11,631 nt of DNA from Bacillota bacterium (GCA_023435305.1 JAEYRV010000056.1:1-11631); one strand, 5' to 3'. Shown: positions 1 through 9,063, numbered from the stretch's first letter. The notes: generated by a model from the letters alone, not told the origin. Translations and numbers: made by a program.

Positions 1-46
1 CCTTTATTCGTAATTGCGAATAAAGGAATTTTTCAAGCCTGACCCC
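1..46. repeat. Palindromic dispersed element (REPIN-like), copy 1, cut by window start
   Basis: Bases 1-10 and 17-26 form a perfect 10-bp stem (CCTTTATTCG / CGAATAAAGG) around a 6-base loop. The right arm then continues to GACCCC at 46; the matching outer left arm would lie before base 1. The minus strand begins CGGGGTCAGGCTTGA, the same end found at 9146-9211 and 11542-11631. The element starts six bases after the stop codon of the giant surface-protein gene. Its inner hairpin is followed by AATTTTT on the plus strand, so it may also act as a terminator (inference). No transposase gene for it is present here. Confidence 0.85.
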
Positions 47-52
47 GATCTT

Positions 53-3000
53 TTACCGGTCTACGTCCAGTATTTCATCTGCACCTTCTTCTGATGCGTC
101 TTGTACCCCATCTTCACCAACATCCGAAGCATCTGCCATTTCACTTTCATCTTCATCTGATGTGTACGGCATTACATTAATACCTTCAAATGAAGAACCC
201 TGTACTCCGCCATCAGCCTGAGGAACGGTACCGGCAGGGATTGTAAGCTCTTCAGAAGTTTTAAGGTCTGCGCTGTAAAGTATCACCGTGAATGCTTCAT
301 AAGTGTTGCCTGTGCTATCCTCCGTCAGATAAGTAGAAGGACAAATGGGTCTTATCCAGCAGTTGTCACTGTAGTAGCCAGCGGCCCCGCTAAACCGAGT
401 GCCGATCAGAGTCAAGCCTGGTCCAGCTTTACAGTTTTTCACTGTCGTCATGACGCTGTAATTTGTCGCACCAACAATGCCGGCGGTATAATAACCGCCC
501 TCCAGCGTTACCGTACCAATGTCTGCTACTATGCAGCCTTCAATGATGACAATTGACCATGCCATTCCAAGAATACCACCAACATAGCCATGCACATTCT
601 CTCTCCTTGCCAGCTGTATACTACCCCTGCTGATACAATTCCTGATGATTGGTGTAGAAGACGAAGATCCGCTTGTTATACCTGCAATACCTCCTATAGT
701 CCCCCATGGATATGTCGATGTAAAGTTTCCGGTATTGATACAATTACTCACTGTACCGCTGATAAAACGACCCACAATGCCGCCAATGTAACCATCTCTT
801 GACCACGTAAAGCCGACTTCGTTTCTGCAGTTATCTACGGTGCCGTGCTGCATTTCACCAACAATGCCTCCGAAGTAGATACGTAAATCACCATCCACAG
901 AGATACGGCTGGTGCAGCCACTTATTGATCCGCTTGTAAGCTCTCCAACAATACCGACTGTGGAGTTGCCAACATTATAACCTTGTTGGATATACATGCT
1001 TCCTTCTAATACAAGGTCTTTGACAGTTCCACCGTCAACATACTGGAAGAGCCCCAGTCTCATCTCATCATAATCTGCTGTCCATTTTGCATCCAACCCG
1101 CTTACGGTAAAGCCCTGACCATCGAAAGTCCCATTGTATGCTTTGTTTTTGACAATGGTATCGTATGCACTTGTAGCACTCGCATTATAACCGATTGGCG
1201 TCCAGTTTTTATACTCATCGAGTACGATATCATTGCTCAGCTTTACATCGAGCCAAGTACTGCCTGTATTGACAAGGTCGCGGAATCTTGCCAGACCGTC
1301 CTCGTCAGAGATGATCCATGCATCGCTTCCAAGGGCAAACGTCCACTGGGCTGTGTAAATCTTGTTTCCATAATCGCCTTTAGGTATCTTATAGATATTT
1401 TTACTTGTTCCCTGTTCCCTCCATCCTGCAAAAATATAGCCTGGCTTTCCATCAGGAGTTGGAGGAGTTGGCAATACTACCTTTTTAGTTGTGCTGTAGC
1501 TGTATGTCTCGGGGCCGCTTTCAGTCCAATATTGACCGTCTACAATATACGTGATTGTGTACGAGTTCACATCATTCCAGTTCGCTGTAAAGGTTTTGTC
1601 TCCTGTTGTACCCTCGGAGATCACGACATCTTTCTTCGGTACAGTAATGCCGTCATATGTCCAGCCGGTAAAGCTCTTCGCCGGAGCCCGGGGCTCTAAC
1701 AGTGTAACAGTATCTTCTACTGTATAGGTGGCGGGATTCTCGTTTATACCGTTTAGCGGAATTCCATTATAGGTGATGTTATAGTTGATGATCTCCCATT
1801 GTGCGGTAAACGTCTGAGCCTTTGTCACCATATCCGTTGCAGGACTCCAACCAATGAACTGATAGCCTGTTCTCGTCGGATCCGAAGGCTTGATGCTGCT
1901 GAAAGCAGTACCGTAAACAACATTTTCCTTGACCAGATCCGCTGCACTGTTGTTGTAAACGAAGGTAATGGTATACTTCTCAGGCTCCCACTTTACATAA
2001 TAGGTTCTTGTGCCCTCCCAGGTCTGTGTGCCATCGATCGCTGCCTGGACATCTCCACTGAAGTTTGAAGCAAGATACCATCCCTTGAATATGTGTCCCG
2101 CTTTTGTGATCTGGGATGCAGCAGGAAGCACTGTTTGCTGGTCATAGGTGTGAATTGTCGCACCATAACCGGACAATTCTCCGCCATTCAGCTCCAGATT
2201 GAAGCTGTACGTTTTTGCCTGCCAGGAAGCAGTAAGAGTTATATTCTCCGCAGGCATAGTGTTAATGGTATATGGACTGCCATCCTTCAACCAGCCAACA
2301 AAGGTATAGCCAGTGCGAGTCGGGTTTGCCGGCGGTGTTACCGCTGTGCCGAAGGCCTGCACGATCGGGGCAACCGCACTTCCTCCGTTGCTGCTAAATG
2401 AGATTGTGTAATTGATAGGCGTCCACACAGCATTATATGTTGTAGCCGCTGCAGGCATTTTGCCGGTAGGAACAGGGCTCCAAGCTAGCGAATGCCCCAG
2501 CTTTGCGGCATTTGGCTCAGTAATGTCGGCATCGAAGTATACCAGCCCCTGCGTATAGCTGTTGGAAGCACTTCCTCCATTCAGCTTCCAGCTGAGGTTA
2601 TACCGCTTGCGCTCATAAAACAGCTTAATCAAACGTTTGCCGTCTGCCGAAATGGTGGTATCGGTCACTATTTGTCCGTTGACCTCGCCATTCTTATAAA
2701 CAATGCCATTGCCGTTTTCGGCTTCCAGTGTGCCATCCCTTAATGCTGCCAGAGTCAGTACAGAATCCGCTGTTCCTGTTAAATTGTCAGTTTTATTGGC
2801 ATCAGCAGGATAACCGCCGCTGGTTTGCATAATATAGTGCTCTACCCTGTAATTGACCTGACCGGCTATCCATTTCGCATAAACAGTCAGCGAATGGGCA
2901 GGCATTTTTCCGTCAAATAGATTTTCGGCGCCTCTTTCCAGATACCATCCGCCAAAGGCATACCCTTCCCTTTCAGGAACTGCAGTATTAACTGTAGCAC

Positions 3001-6000
3001 CATGTCTGAGAGTTTTAGTCTGCTCACCGCTCAATGTGCCTCCGTTGGCATCAAAGGTGATGGTAAATGTATTGCGGTCGTAGTAGAGCTTCAGCACCAA
3101 GGTGCCTTCAGGTATAACTGTTCCGTTGCTTACAGTCCCACTGGCATTAGTGTTTACTGTATAGTTCGGATAGTTTTTTGGGACTGCATTTACTGTAGTG
3201 TCGGTCGTACCACCCAAATTGTCGGTTTCTTGCCATACATAGCCGTCATTATTGGCATTCTGCAAATAATGCTCTACCTTGTAAAGCGTATCTGTATTTG
3301 CCAGCCATTGGGCTGTGAAACTTGCATCTGCTGTTCCTACAGTACCGGGCAAATTGGGTGACCAGCCATTGAAGGAATAACCCGCCCTGACCACAATTGG
3401 AGGTGTCACAGCAGCACCGTACAGCTTGGTTACATTAATGTCGGCTTCTCCATTGCCGGGTGCATAGGTGTAAGTTTTGTTCAGTCGGTCATAGAAAAGA
3501 GCAAAAGTGACACTTCCTGTTGCCGGTAATGTGTGATCCGGCTTTACAACATTGTCGACCTTGCCTTCCTTGTACACGATGCCGTTTTCTAACAGTATCG
3601 TGATGTCCTTCAATTCAGCCAGCGTGATCACATCACCTGTTTTTCCTTTGCCGTTATCAGTAGAATGCAGCTCATAAGCACCTTGTGTATTCATCAGGTA
3701 ATGCTGTATCGTATAAGCCTTTTCACCGGGCGCCTTTTTGCCGTAAACTGTGAGATCTCTGCCGGGCATGGGGCTGCCGAAGGTAAATGGTATCGTCAGA
3801 TCTTCATCCTCAAACCAGCCTGCGAAAACATATCCCTCCCATTCAGGAGCCACAGGTGCGCTCACGCTTGCCCCAAAGCGTACCTGCGCGGTCACATGCT
3901 CTTCTGCACCGACTGTGTAGGTAATATTGAAGAAATTCCTGTCATAGTACAGTTTTATGACCAGGTTGCCGTCACCCTTGATTTTCGTTACGGTCACAGT
4001 CTTTCCTTCCACAGTGCCGCCCGTATATGTCAGACCACTTGAAGGTGATGCCAGGCCGGCTAATGTGACGGAAGTATCCGTTTCACCGCTCCTCTGCTCC
4101 ACACTGTCAAGGAGGTAGCCGCTGCCTGAGATCCGCTGGATATAGTGCTCGACCCGGTATGGAGTATTCGGATCCGCTGTCCATGCAGAAATATAGGTAA
4201 CATTTTGTGTCAGCGTTATACTGTCTGCCGGAACCTGCTTTCCGCCCTGAAGGACAGTCGGCCAGCCTGTGAATCCGTTAAAAATGTAACCGCCTATGGA
4301 TAGCTTGGGTGCATATACTGTCGAACCATACTTCCTGGTATAGGTAACAGGGTTCGTATCAGGATTGGTCACGTCCCGCAGCTCTCCATAAGTAAAGCTT
4401 GCAGAATATAGTTTGCGATCATAATAAATATTGACCACAGTACTGCCGTCGGGAAGGATGACCTGCTGCAGGAATGGCTTGGGATCAAAGCCGTAGTATT
4501 CTTTCGCAATGGCGGCGGTATATCTTTCAGTTGTGCCCTGTCCGACATCCGTGTGCACCAGCGTATAGCCATTGTCATTAAGGTTTTGCTGGTAATGGCG
4601 CACAGTGTAACGTGTATCGGTTGCCGGATCCCACTTGGCGTACACAGTGGTGTTTGTCGAAGGCATTTTGCCGGGGAATGCATAAGTCCAGGTGAGCTGG
4701 CGATTCTCATACCAACCGGCGAATACATATCCCTTTTTAGTTGGAGGAGCAGGCGGTGATATTGCAGCTCCCTCACCCCTGAAGATCATGTTGACCAGGC
4801 TGCCTCCGTTGGTTTCGAACTTTATGAAACGCCCTGATGCAGGATCGCTCCAACTGAGCTTGATCGTTCTGCTGATGGGACGGGAGGTCATTGCCAGAGG
4901 AGCGCCGAGCCATGTGATGATCATCTCGCCGCTTTCCTCAATGCTTCCTTTTACCGGCGATACAGTAATGGTATCCGTATTTGTATCATATGAGAATACA
5001 GGATTGGTAAAAGTTATTATGAAATCAGTATCATCAATAGCCTTCTCATCCTGCTCACCGGACGTCAGATCCAAATACTTCATTGTAAACAGACTATCGG
5101 GCAGTGTCAGGGTCTTGTCGGCATACCAGGTGAATTGCGGAGCATTCTTCCTGCTGTAGGCAAAGTCATAGATGTTTTCCGCATCTCCGGCAGACCACAG
5201 CGGCCAGCTGTTTTCGTACAGTGTCGGGTTGTATGTCAGCTTGCTGTTGGAGAATAGCTGCGCCTTAAACTTTATCTCCAGATATGAACCTATTTCTATA
5301 TACATAGCACCCAAACAGCTGCTGTTCTTTCCTCCTGATTTTGACCAACTATAGCTGTAGTAGAAATAGCCCCACAACTGTGCATAAACTCCTGCCTCAG
5401 CGCTGATTCCAATGCTGTCGAGCTTAAGGGAGAAAAGGCCCACAGCTATCTCAAATTCGATACCCGCCCGTATCCCGGCAGTACCCATGACGTAGAAATC
5501 GAATTGATAATGTGATTCCTCAAGGTCTATCGTTTCGTTGGAGCTTTTCTTATGAAAGAGCATAAGCGAGAAGTTGTATCTTTTCGCATTGCCATACTCG
5601 AATGTCATACCAAGGGTAACATACAGGTTGGCGGATACCACAAAATCTGCGCTCACACCGTATACCAGGATGTGGAACGGATCCACCGAACCGGATACAT
5701 CGAATATTTCGGCCCTGACTAGTTCGATCCAGCTATCTCCGGCGTTTTCCATCATCGCGGCATACTTGTCGGCAAGTCCGCCGCCGTTGGTGCCCGCCCA
5801 TTCGATTTCCTCGCCGTTTTCGTCCACAAGCTTTTCACCAAGGAACTTCTCCTTTTCCTCCATCAGTTCGGTGATTTGCCTGCCGATATCCAGTATTCTT
5901 TGTTCTGTATTGTTTCCACTGACATTTTTCCAGTCGAAGGCCTCGTCCTCCTCACCTTCGGTATATGCCGTCGCGGTGATGCCGATAGCGGTAAAGGTAC

Positions 6001-8587
6001 CGACGTCGATATTGGCATTCAACTGATAATCATAGATGTAAGGGATGATCCATGCCCATTTCCAAATGGCGCCGCCGCTGGTATTGACAGAAAGCAGCAC
6101 TTCCTGTTCAAAAATAGCCTGAAGGCGGATAACGATTTTATTACCGTTCCCGACATCGACCTCAATCTCGATCGTCATCGAAAGCTCTGCACGGACGCCG
6201 TATCTGCCATCGAAATGCTGGAGGACCTTCCCCGCAGCAACAGTAGCTTCGATCTTTTTCTCCGTTATCTCTGCACGGCGGTCCGACATTAGTTCCATCT
6301 CACCGATGTTCAGCGGAGTACCGTCATCGTGGGTGATACTGTAGCTTTTAAGAGCCATGTCGCCGGAAAGCTCACTAAAACCATCGGTCTCCATTGCCAA
6401 TGCCGCCAGGTATTCGGCGGCTTCATCGACAAATCCACTTTCGATGGCCTGTTTTTCCATGTCTGCCTCGATCTGCCTGATATCTTCTTCAGTAAGCTCG
6501 ATTTTCTCTTCCCGCTCACTGTAAATATCCATAGAGGTTAAAACTATTTCGGGATCGACCGGTGTATATGTGATGATGTAAGTCTGCAGGTTTACTCCTG
6601 CCGGCTCGACCTCAAGAACCTTAGCATAGCCTGCCAGCACACTGCTTTCGCTTTCAAGCTCACCGGTATAGAAGGCCAGAAAATCGCCCGGGTCTACAGT
6701 TGTGGTCGCATCGAGTCCCATATGCGCATATTCACTGTCATAGACAAATGTAGATACGGGGACTGTAATAGAATTGTTATTTGGATCCCCGTCTGTATCT
6801 GCATCAGCTCTTACCGGCAGTACATCCGGTTTGAACAGCACCTGCTCCGCATTGGCAGCGTTATAGGTATATGTGTTGCCGCTGATATTTGTAACAGTAA
6901 TGTAGGATACATTTCCGTCTTCGGTAGTGCCTGCGGTTTCGCCGTTTCTCAGATCCGGTCTTGTACCGGAAAAAATTGCTATAACGTCACCTTCCCTGAT
7001 ACCGCCTCCATCATAGTCGAATGTACCGGTGGAGGTGTTCTCACTGACGGACATTTTTCCGGCTTTTGTGGCTGATGCGGCGAACAGCCCGTCCAAAGCC
7101 GTGCCGGTCATGTTTCTTACATTTTCAGAGGACAGATAGATTATGCCGTCGCTCAGACTAAGGTTTTGTACCGGAGCCATCCCGGTGATGAAGTTGAGTG
7201 TGCGTATAGCAGATTGCTGCTCTATTCCATCTATTACGAACAGGGTCGAACTGCCGTCTGCTAGTTCAGCCTTATATGTCTGTCCAGGCGCGTATTCTGC
7301 TGAAACGGTAAATGCTCCGCTGCCTGAGACTGTATATGTCAGCGTGGTATTATTGGCGGTAATGTTTTTGATCGTCAGTGCGGCTTTCAGCTCATCTTCG
7401 CTGTCCGCCCTGACCTGGAATTTAAAATCAGTGGAAACATCCGTCTTTGTTATGTAACTGGGAGTATCAAACTCAGAGACAGTGCTGATATCGTCAGACA
7501 TGTCTGCATAGAGCGTCATATTGCGGTTTACAGTATCTCCGCTTGCTGCTCTGAGGCTCATTTCTTCATCATAGTACCATCCCAGGAATATTCTGTTTTG
7601 CTGATATGGAGTAGGAAGTGCAGAAATTTTAGTACCGGCAGCATATGTACCGGTTGCCGGAAGTGTGACAGATATATCTGACTCACCTCCACCCAGTGCA
7701 AAAACAACTTCATAATATGTCGTGTGACCACCATTATTGCCGCCGTTATTACCGCCACTGTTATCTCCGCTATTACCGCCACTGTTGCCGCCGCTATTGC
7801 CGCTGCTGTTGTCATCGTCCGAGGGTTCGTCGGACTTGTCCCCTGTTTCTTCCGACCCTTTATCCTCAGGTTTTTCTTCAGACGTATTTTCAACAGGCCG
7901 ATCCTTAAGGCCCGCCTCTATAAGGCGATTGTCAGTACGCATCATGAAGGTGGCTGTTTCCGCACGGGAAGCATTTTTGTAAGGATTAAAGCTGCCCGTC
8001 GAATCATCGGCAAGCATGCCGCATGCCCAGAGCTTCAGTACCGCATCTCGGGCATAATCGGCAATAGAGTCGATATCCTTTGGCAATGTTTGAACAGTTG
8101 CTCCGGGATAAGTGAAATTGTATGCATCAAGAAAGCGAACGGTGAATACCGCCATCTGTTGACGGCTCACCATACCATCGGGGTCGAATCTCCCGTCTCC
8201 GACACCTGTGGTTATCCCCATCTCGACCGCCCATGCCACATAGGGTGAGTAATAGGTACCGGACTTGATGTCGTCGAATTTTGGCGCTTCGGTATAACTT
8301 GATGTGTCCACACCAGCCATACGTCCAAGCACCGTAACAAACATTCCACGGGTCATGGAGCCGTTTGGTCCGAAGGATGTTGCGCTGATACCTGAGAAGA
8401 GCCCGTTCTCATGGGCATACTGTACCGCATCATAGAACCAGTCCGTTTCCTTTACATCCGTAAAGGGTGTACTATTTGATGACGGCACAGTATCTCTGCC
8501 TTCACTCAATCCTGCAAATACTGTGGCAGGCACCATGGTAAATACCATACACAGTGCAAGAAACATACTTAGTAGTTTTTTTGCCAT
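53..8587 (-). CDS. Giant SLH-anchored surface protein with InlB-type B-repeats and GLUG repeats
   Basis: Probable secreted cell-wall-attached adhesin or surface-organising protein of about 2844 residues. Residues 1-25 are a signal peptide (MAKKLL start, hydrophobic core, cleavage after VFA). Three SLH motifs follow (about 41-92, 104-153, 168-218; the third keeps SRAE, the first two have TRGM and SRQQ); SLH domains bind pyruvylated cell-wall polysaccharide. An acidic stretch and a Gly/Asn/Ser linker cover about 230-287, then one InlB-like repeat with GWYYDEE (292-364). Residues 365-1250 match no family I recognise. About 1252-2414 hold eleven InlB-type repeats (signatures NGG, GY.F.GW, YAKW); the first five alternate with a second repeat type beginning Y.VEHY. 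Residues 2416-2723 hold a WTPIG/GTFDGQG lead-in and GLUG repeats (GGIVG), and an Asp/Glu-rich tail closes the protein. I see no catalytic motif. The ATG at 8587 is preferred over the one at 8593 because AAGGAGA ends 7 bases upstream of it but only 1 base upstream of the other. The reading frame is unbroken. Surface role is well supported; ligand unknown. Confidence 0.95.
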   Translation of the reverse strand: MAKKLLSMFLALCMVFTMVPATVFAGLSEGRDTVPSSNSTPFTDVKETDWFYDAVQYAHENGLFSGISATSFGPNGSMTRGMFVTVLGRMAGVDTSSYTEAPKFDDIKSGTYYSPYVAWAVEMGITTGVGDGRFDPDGMVSRQQMAVFTVRFLDAYNFTYPGATVQTLPKDIDSIADYARDAVLKLWACGMLADDSTGSFNPYKNASRAETATFMMRTDNRLIEAGLKDRPVENTSEEKPEDKGSEETGDKSDEPSDDDNSSGNSGGNSGGNSGDNSGGNNGGNNGGHTTYYEVVFALGGGESDISVTLPATGTYAAGTKISALPTPYQQNRIFLGWYYDEEMSLRAASGDTVNRNMTLYADMSDDISTVSEFDTPSYITKTDVSTDFKFQVRADSEDELKAALTIKNITANNTTLTYTVSGSGAFTVSAEYAPGQTYKAELADGSSTLFVIDGIEQQSAIRTLNFITGMAPVQNLSLSDGIIYLSSENVRNMTGTALDGLFAASATKAGKMSVSENTSTGTFDYDGGGIREGDVIAIFSGTRPDLRNGETAGTTEDGNVSYITVTNISGNTYTYNAANAEQVLFKPDVLPVRADADTDGDPNNNSITVPVSTFVYDSEYAHMGLDATTTVDPGDFLAFYTGELESESSVLAGYAKVLEVEPAGVNLQTYIITYTPVDPEIVLTSMDIYSEREEKIELTEEDIRQIEADMEKQAIESGFVDEAAEYLAALAMETDGFSELSGDMALKSYSITHDDGTPLNIGEMELMSDRRAEITEKKIEATVAAGKVLQHFDGRYGVRAELSMTIEIEVDVGNGNKIVIRLQAIFEQEVLLSVNTSGGAIWKWAWIIPYIYDYQLNANIDVGTFTAIGITATAYTEGEEDEAFDWKNVSGNNTEQRILDIGRQITELMEEKEKFLGEKLVDENGEEIEWAGTNGGGLADKYAAMMENAGDSWIELVRAEIFDVSGSVDPFHILVYGVSADFVVSANLYVTLGMTFEYGNAKRYNFSLMLFHKKSSNETIDLEESHYQFDFYVMGTAGIRAGIEFEIAVGLFSLKLDSIGISAEAGVYAQLWGYFYYSYSWSKSGGKNSSCLGAMYIEIGSYLEIKFKAQLFSNSKLTYNPTLYENSWPLWSAGDAENIYDFAYSRKNAPQFTWYADKTLTLPDSLFTMKYLDLTSGEQDEKAIDDTDFIITFTNPVFSYDTNTDTITVSPVKGSIEESGEMIITWLGAPLAMTSRPISRTIKLSWSDPASGRFIKFETNGGSLVNMIFRGEGAAISPPAPPTKKGYVFAGWYENRQLTWTYAFPGKMPSTNTTVYAKWDPATDTRYTVRHYQQNLNDNGYTLVHTDVGQGTTERYTAAIAKEYYGFDPKPFLQQVILPDGSTVVNIYYDRKLYSASFTYGELRDVTNPDTNPVTYTRKYGSTVYAPKLSIGGYIFNGFTGWPTVLQGGKQVPADSITLTQNVTYISAWTADPNTPYRVEHYIQRISGSGYLLDSVEQRSGETDTSVTLAGLASPSSGLTYTGGTVEGKTVTVTKIKGDGNLVIKLYYDRNFFNITYTVGAEEHVTAQVRFGASVSAPVAPEWEGYVFAGWFEDEDLTIPFTFGSPMPGRDLTVYGKKAPGEKAYTIQHYLMNTQGAYELHSTDNGKGKTGDVITLAELKDITILLENGIVYKEGKVDNVVKPDHTLPATGSVTFALFYDRLNKTYTYAPGNGEADINVTKLYGAAVTPPIVVRAGYSFNGWSPNLPGTVGTADASFTAQWLANTDTLYKVEHYLQNANNDGYVWQETDNLGGTTDTTVNAVPKNYPNYTVNTNASGTVSNGTVIPEGTLVLKLYYDRNTFTITFDANGGTLSGEQTKTLRHGATVNTAVPEREGYAFGGWYLERGAENLFDGKMPAHSLTVYAKWIAGQVNYRVEHYIMQTSGGYPADANKTDNLTGTADSVLTLAALRDGTLEAENGNGIVYKNGEVNGQIVTDTTISADGKRLIKLFYERKRYNLSWKLNGGSASNSYTQGLVYFDADITEPNAAKLGHSLAWSPVPTGKMPAAATTYNAVWTPINYTISFSSNGGSAVAPIVQAFGTAVTPPANPTRTGYTFVGWLKDGSPYTINTMPAENITLTASWQAKTYSFNLELNGGELSGYGATIHTYDQQTVLPAASQITKAGHIFKGWYLASNFSGDVQAAIDGTQTWEGTRTYYVKWEPEKYTITFVYNNSAADLVKENVVYGTAFSSIKPSDPTRTGYQFIGWSPATDMVTKAQTFTAQWEIINYNITYNGIPLNGINENPATYTVEDTVTLLEPRAPAKSFTGWTYDGITVPKKDVVISEGTTGDKTFTANWNDVNSYTITYIVDGQYWTESGPETYSYSTTKKVVLPTPPTPDGKPGYIFAGWREQGTSKNIYKIPKGDYGNKIYTAQWTFALGSDAWIISDEDGLARFRDLVNTGSTWLDVKLSNDIVLDEYKNWTPIGYNASATSAYDTIVKNKAYNGTFDGQGFTVSGLDAKWTADYDEMRLGLFQYVDGGTVKDLVLEGSMYIQQGYNVGNSTVGIVGELTSGSISGCTSRISVDGDLRIYFGGIVGEMQHGTVDNCRNEVGFTWSRDGYIGGIVGRFISGTVSNCINTGNFTSTYPWGTIGGIAGITSGSSSSTPIIRNCISRGSIQLARRENVHGYVGGILGMAWSIVIIEGCIVADIGTVTLEGGYYTAGIVGATNYSVMTTVKNCKAGPGLTLIGTRFSGAAGYYSDNCWIRPICPSTYLTEDSTGNTYEAFTVILYSADLKTSEELTIPAGTVPQADGGVQGSSFEGINVMPYTSDEDESEMADASDVGEDGVQDASEEGADEILDVDR
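419..1340 (-). other. C-terminal GLUG-type stacked-repeat domain of the giant protein
   Basis: This segment encodes a lead-in with WTPIG, GTFDGQGFTVSGL and GLFQYV, followed by about six short repeats of the form (V/I)GGIVG...G.(V/I)..C. Such GLUG repeats are common at the ends of clostridial surface proteins and are thought to fold as stacked beta coils. Each repeat carries one Cys at a matching place (SGC, DNC, SNC, RNC, EGC, KNC). That placement is seen directly; that the cysteines stack as a ladder is inference. Confidence 0.75.
1346..4834 (-). repeat. Protein-level repeat array: five two-domain units plus six InlB-type repeats
   Basis: The coding sequence contains eleven divergent repeats of the Listeria-Bacteroides (InlB B, Flg_new) type, each about 65-75 residues with NGG near its start, G(Y/H).F.GW in the middle and a closing A.W. 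Five copies of a second unit, opening Y.V(E/R)HY.(Q/M) or YTIQHYLM and closing near LYYDR, sit after InlB repeats 1-5. The second unit begins at about residues 1327, 1477, 1625, 1769 and 1913, so the composite period is 144-150 residues. From about residue 1996 the InlB repeats run in tandem without the second unit. The copies differ enough in DNA that the array is old rather than recently amplified. Confidence 0.85.
7494..7714 (-). other. Isolated N-terminal InlB-type repeat
   Basis: Residues about 292-364 read YEVVFALGGG, then FLGWYYDEE, then MTLYADM, the same plan as the repeats far downstream. It directly follows the Gly/Asn linker and is separated from the main array by about 890 residues without such repeats. 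Confidence 0.75.
7925..8467 (-). other. Three SLH (S-layer homology) motifs
   Basis: Three consecutive motifs of about 50 residues each show the F.D(V/I) opening, the Y..AV or AV..L helix, a G(M/L/I)..G turn, F.P and an (S/T)R helix start: FTDVKETDWFYDAVQYA, then FDDIKSGTYYSPYVAWAVEMG, then a third ending in SRAETATFM. Three SLH motifs form one trimeric cell-wall polysaccharide binding module in known proteins. They follow the signal peptide, so the protein is probably held at the wall by its N-terminus with the repeats projecting outward (inference). Confidence 0.92.
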
Positions 8588-8594
8588 ATTCATT

Positions 8595-8601
8595 TCTCCT
8601 T
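8595..8601 (-). promoter_or_regulatory. Ribosome binding site that decides the giant gene's start
   Basis: The minus strand reads AAGGAGA, then A, then ATG AAT ATG. The GGAG core is two bases from the first ATG (8593) and eight from the second (8587). The second spacing is normal and the first is too short, so the protein most likely begins MAKKLL, which also gives a clean signal peptide. Confidence 0.75.
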
Positions 8602-8676
8602 AAAAAAAACATATGTTGCTGCATCTATAAGCTGTATTTATGTATCTTTTCGGGAATTAAGCCTCAGTTATCTATG

Positions 8677-9030
8677 TCACCTCCGGTTCTCATAATTCAG
8701 TTCAATATCTTGCATATTTTCCTCGTCCACAGCCCGAAAGCCCATAATCAGGGCCGGGATACGGTTCATTGGCTTGCGCAGTATGTAGTTATAGCTTTTT
8801 AATGCCTCACGCAAAAGCATCCGGCTGGTTTCCAGCATACCCGCAGATGAGCGCGCATCAGGGCCGTCCCATGTCTGTGCATACAGTCCTTCATGCATAC
8901 GCAGCTGTTCATAAATGTCGGCAAGGCTGTTTCGTTTTGCCGAAAGTTCGGCATGGGCGGTCATAAACCATATAGTAACAAATCCTGCTGCAAAGATGCC
9001 CGCAATAATACATGCTAATAAAGTGGGCAC
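8677..9030 (-). CDS. Small membrane-anchored protein resembling a shortened LemA family member
   Basis: 117 residues. Residues 4-24 form one transmembrane segment near the N-terminus; the rest is probably helical and charged. The stretch around residues 78-98 (KSYNYILRKPMNRIPALIMGF) resembles the conserved end of LemA proteins, where a YN pair is followed by P, N and a GF pair; R.SLADIYEQL near residue 33 could match the region after the LemA membrane helix. LemA proteins are usually about 180-200 residues, so this would lack most of the middle helices. The GTG start is forced: an in-frame TGA lies at 9039-9037, and AAGGAGAGGTG (9050-9040) sits just upstream. The stop is 89 bases before the giant gene's start on the same strand, with no clear promoter or terminator between, so an operon is likely. 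The LemA link rests on recall of the motif, not on a search. Confidence 0.7.
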   Translation of the reverse strand: MPTLLACIIAGIFAAGFVTIWFMTAHAELSAKRNSLADIYEQLRMHEGLYAQTWDGPDARSSAGMLETSRMLLREALKSYNYILRKPMNRIPALIMGFRAVDEENMQDIELNYENRR

Positions 9031-9063
9031 ATAGGGTCACACCTCTCCTTTGTATTTACGAAA

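Noticed and set aside
4369..4776. 135-codon minus-strand frame inside the giant gene
   Set aside because: It overlaps the InlB repeat coding region in another frame, has no domain I recognise, and no upstream binding site; it is a shadow of the real frame.
4692..5159. 155-codon plus-strand frame antisense to the giant gene
   Set aside because: No ribosome binding site or family resemblance, and the minus-strand frame through it is continuous and recognisable as protein.
7696..8248. Overlapping plus-strand frames rich in Pro, Leu, Ala and Val opposite the Gly/Asn linker
   Set aside because: Their composition is simply the antisense reading of the low-complexity linker repeats, and they lie fully within the well-supported giant gene.
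8602..8676. Separate promoter for the giant gene in the gap after the LemA-like gene
   Set aside because: AT-rich hexamers such as TATAGA occur, but none has a -35 at acceptable spacing; a shared transcript from near 9057 explains the layout better.
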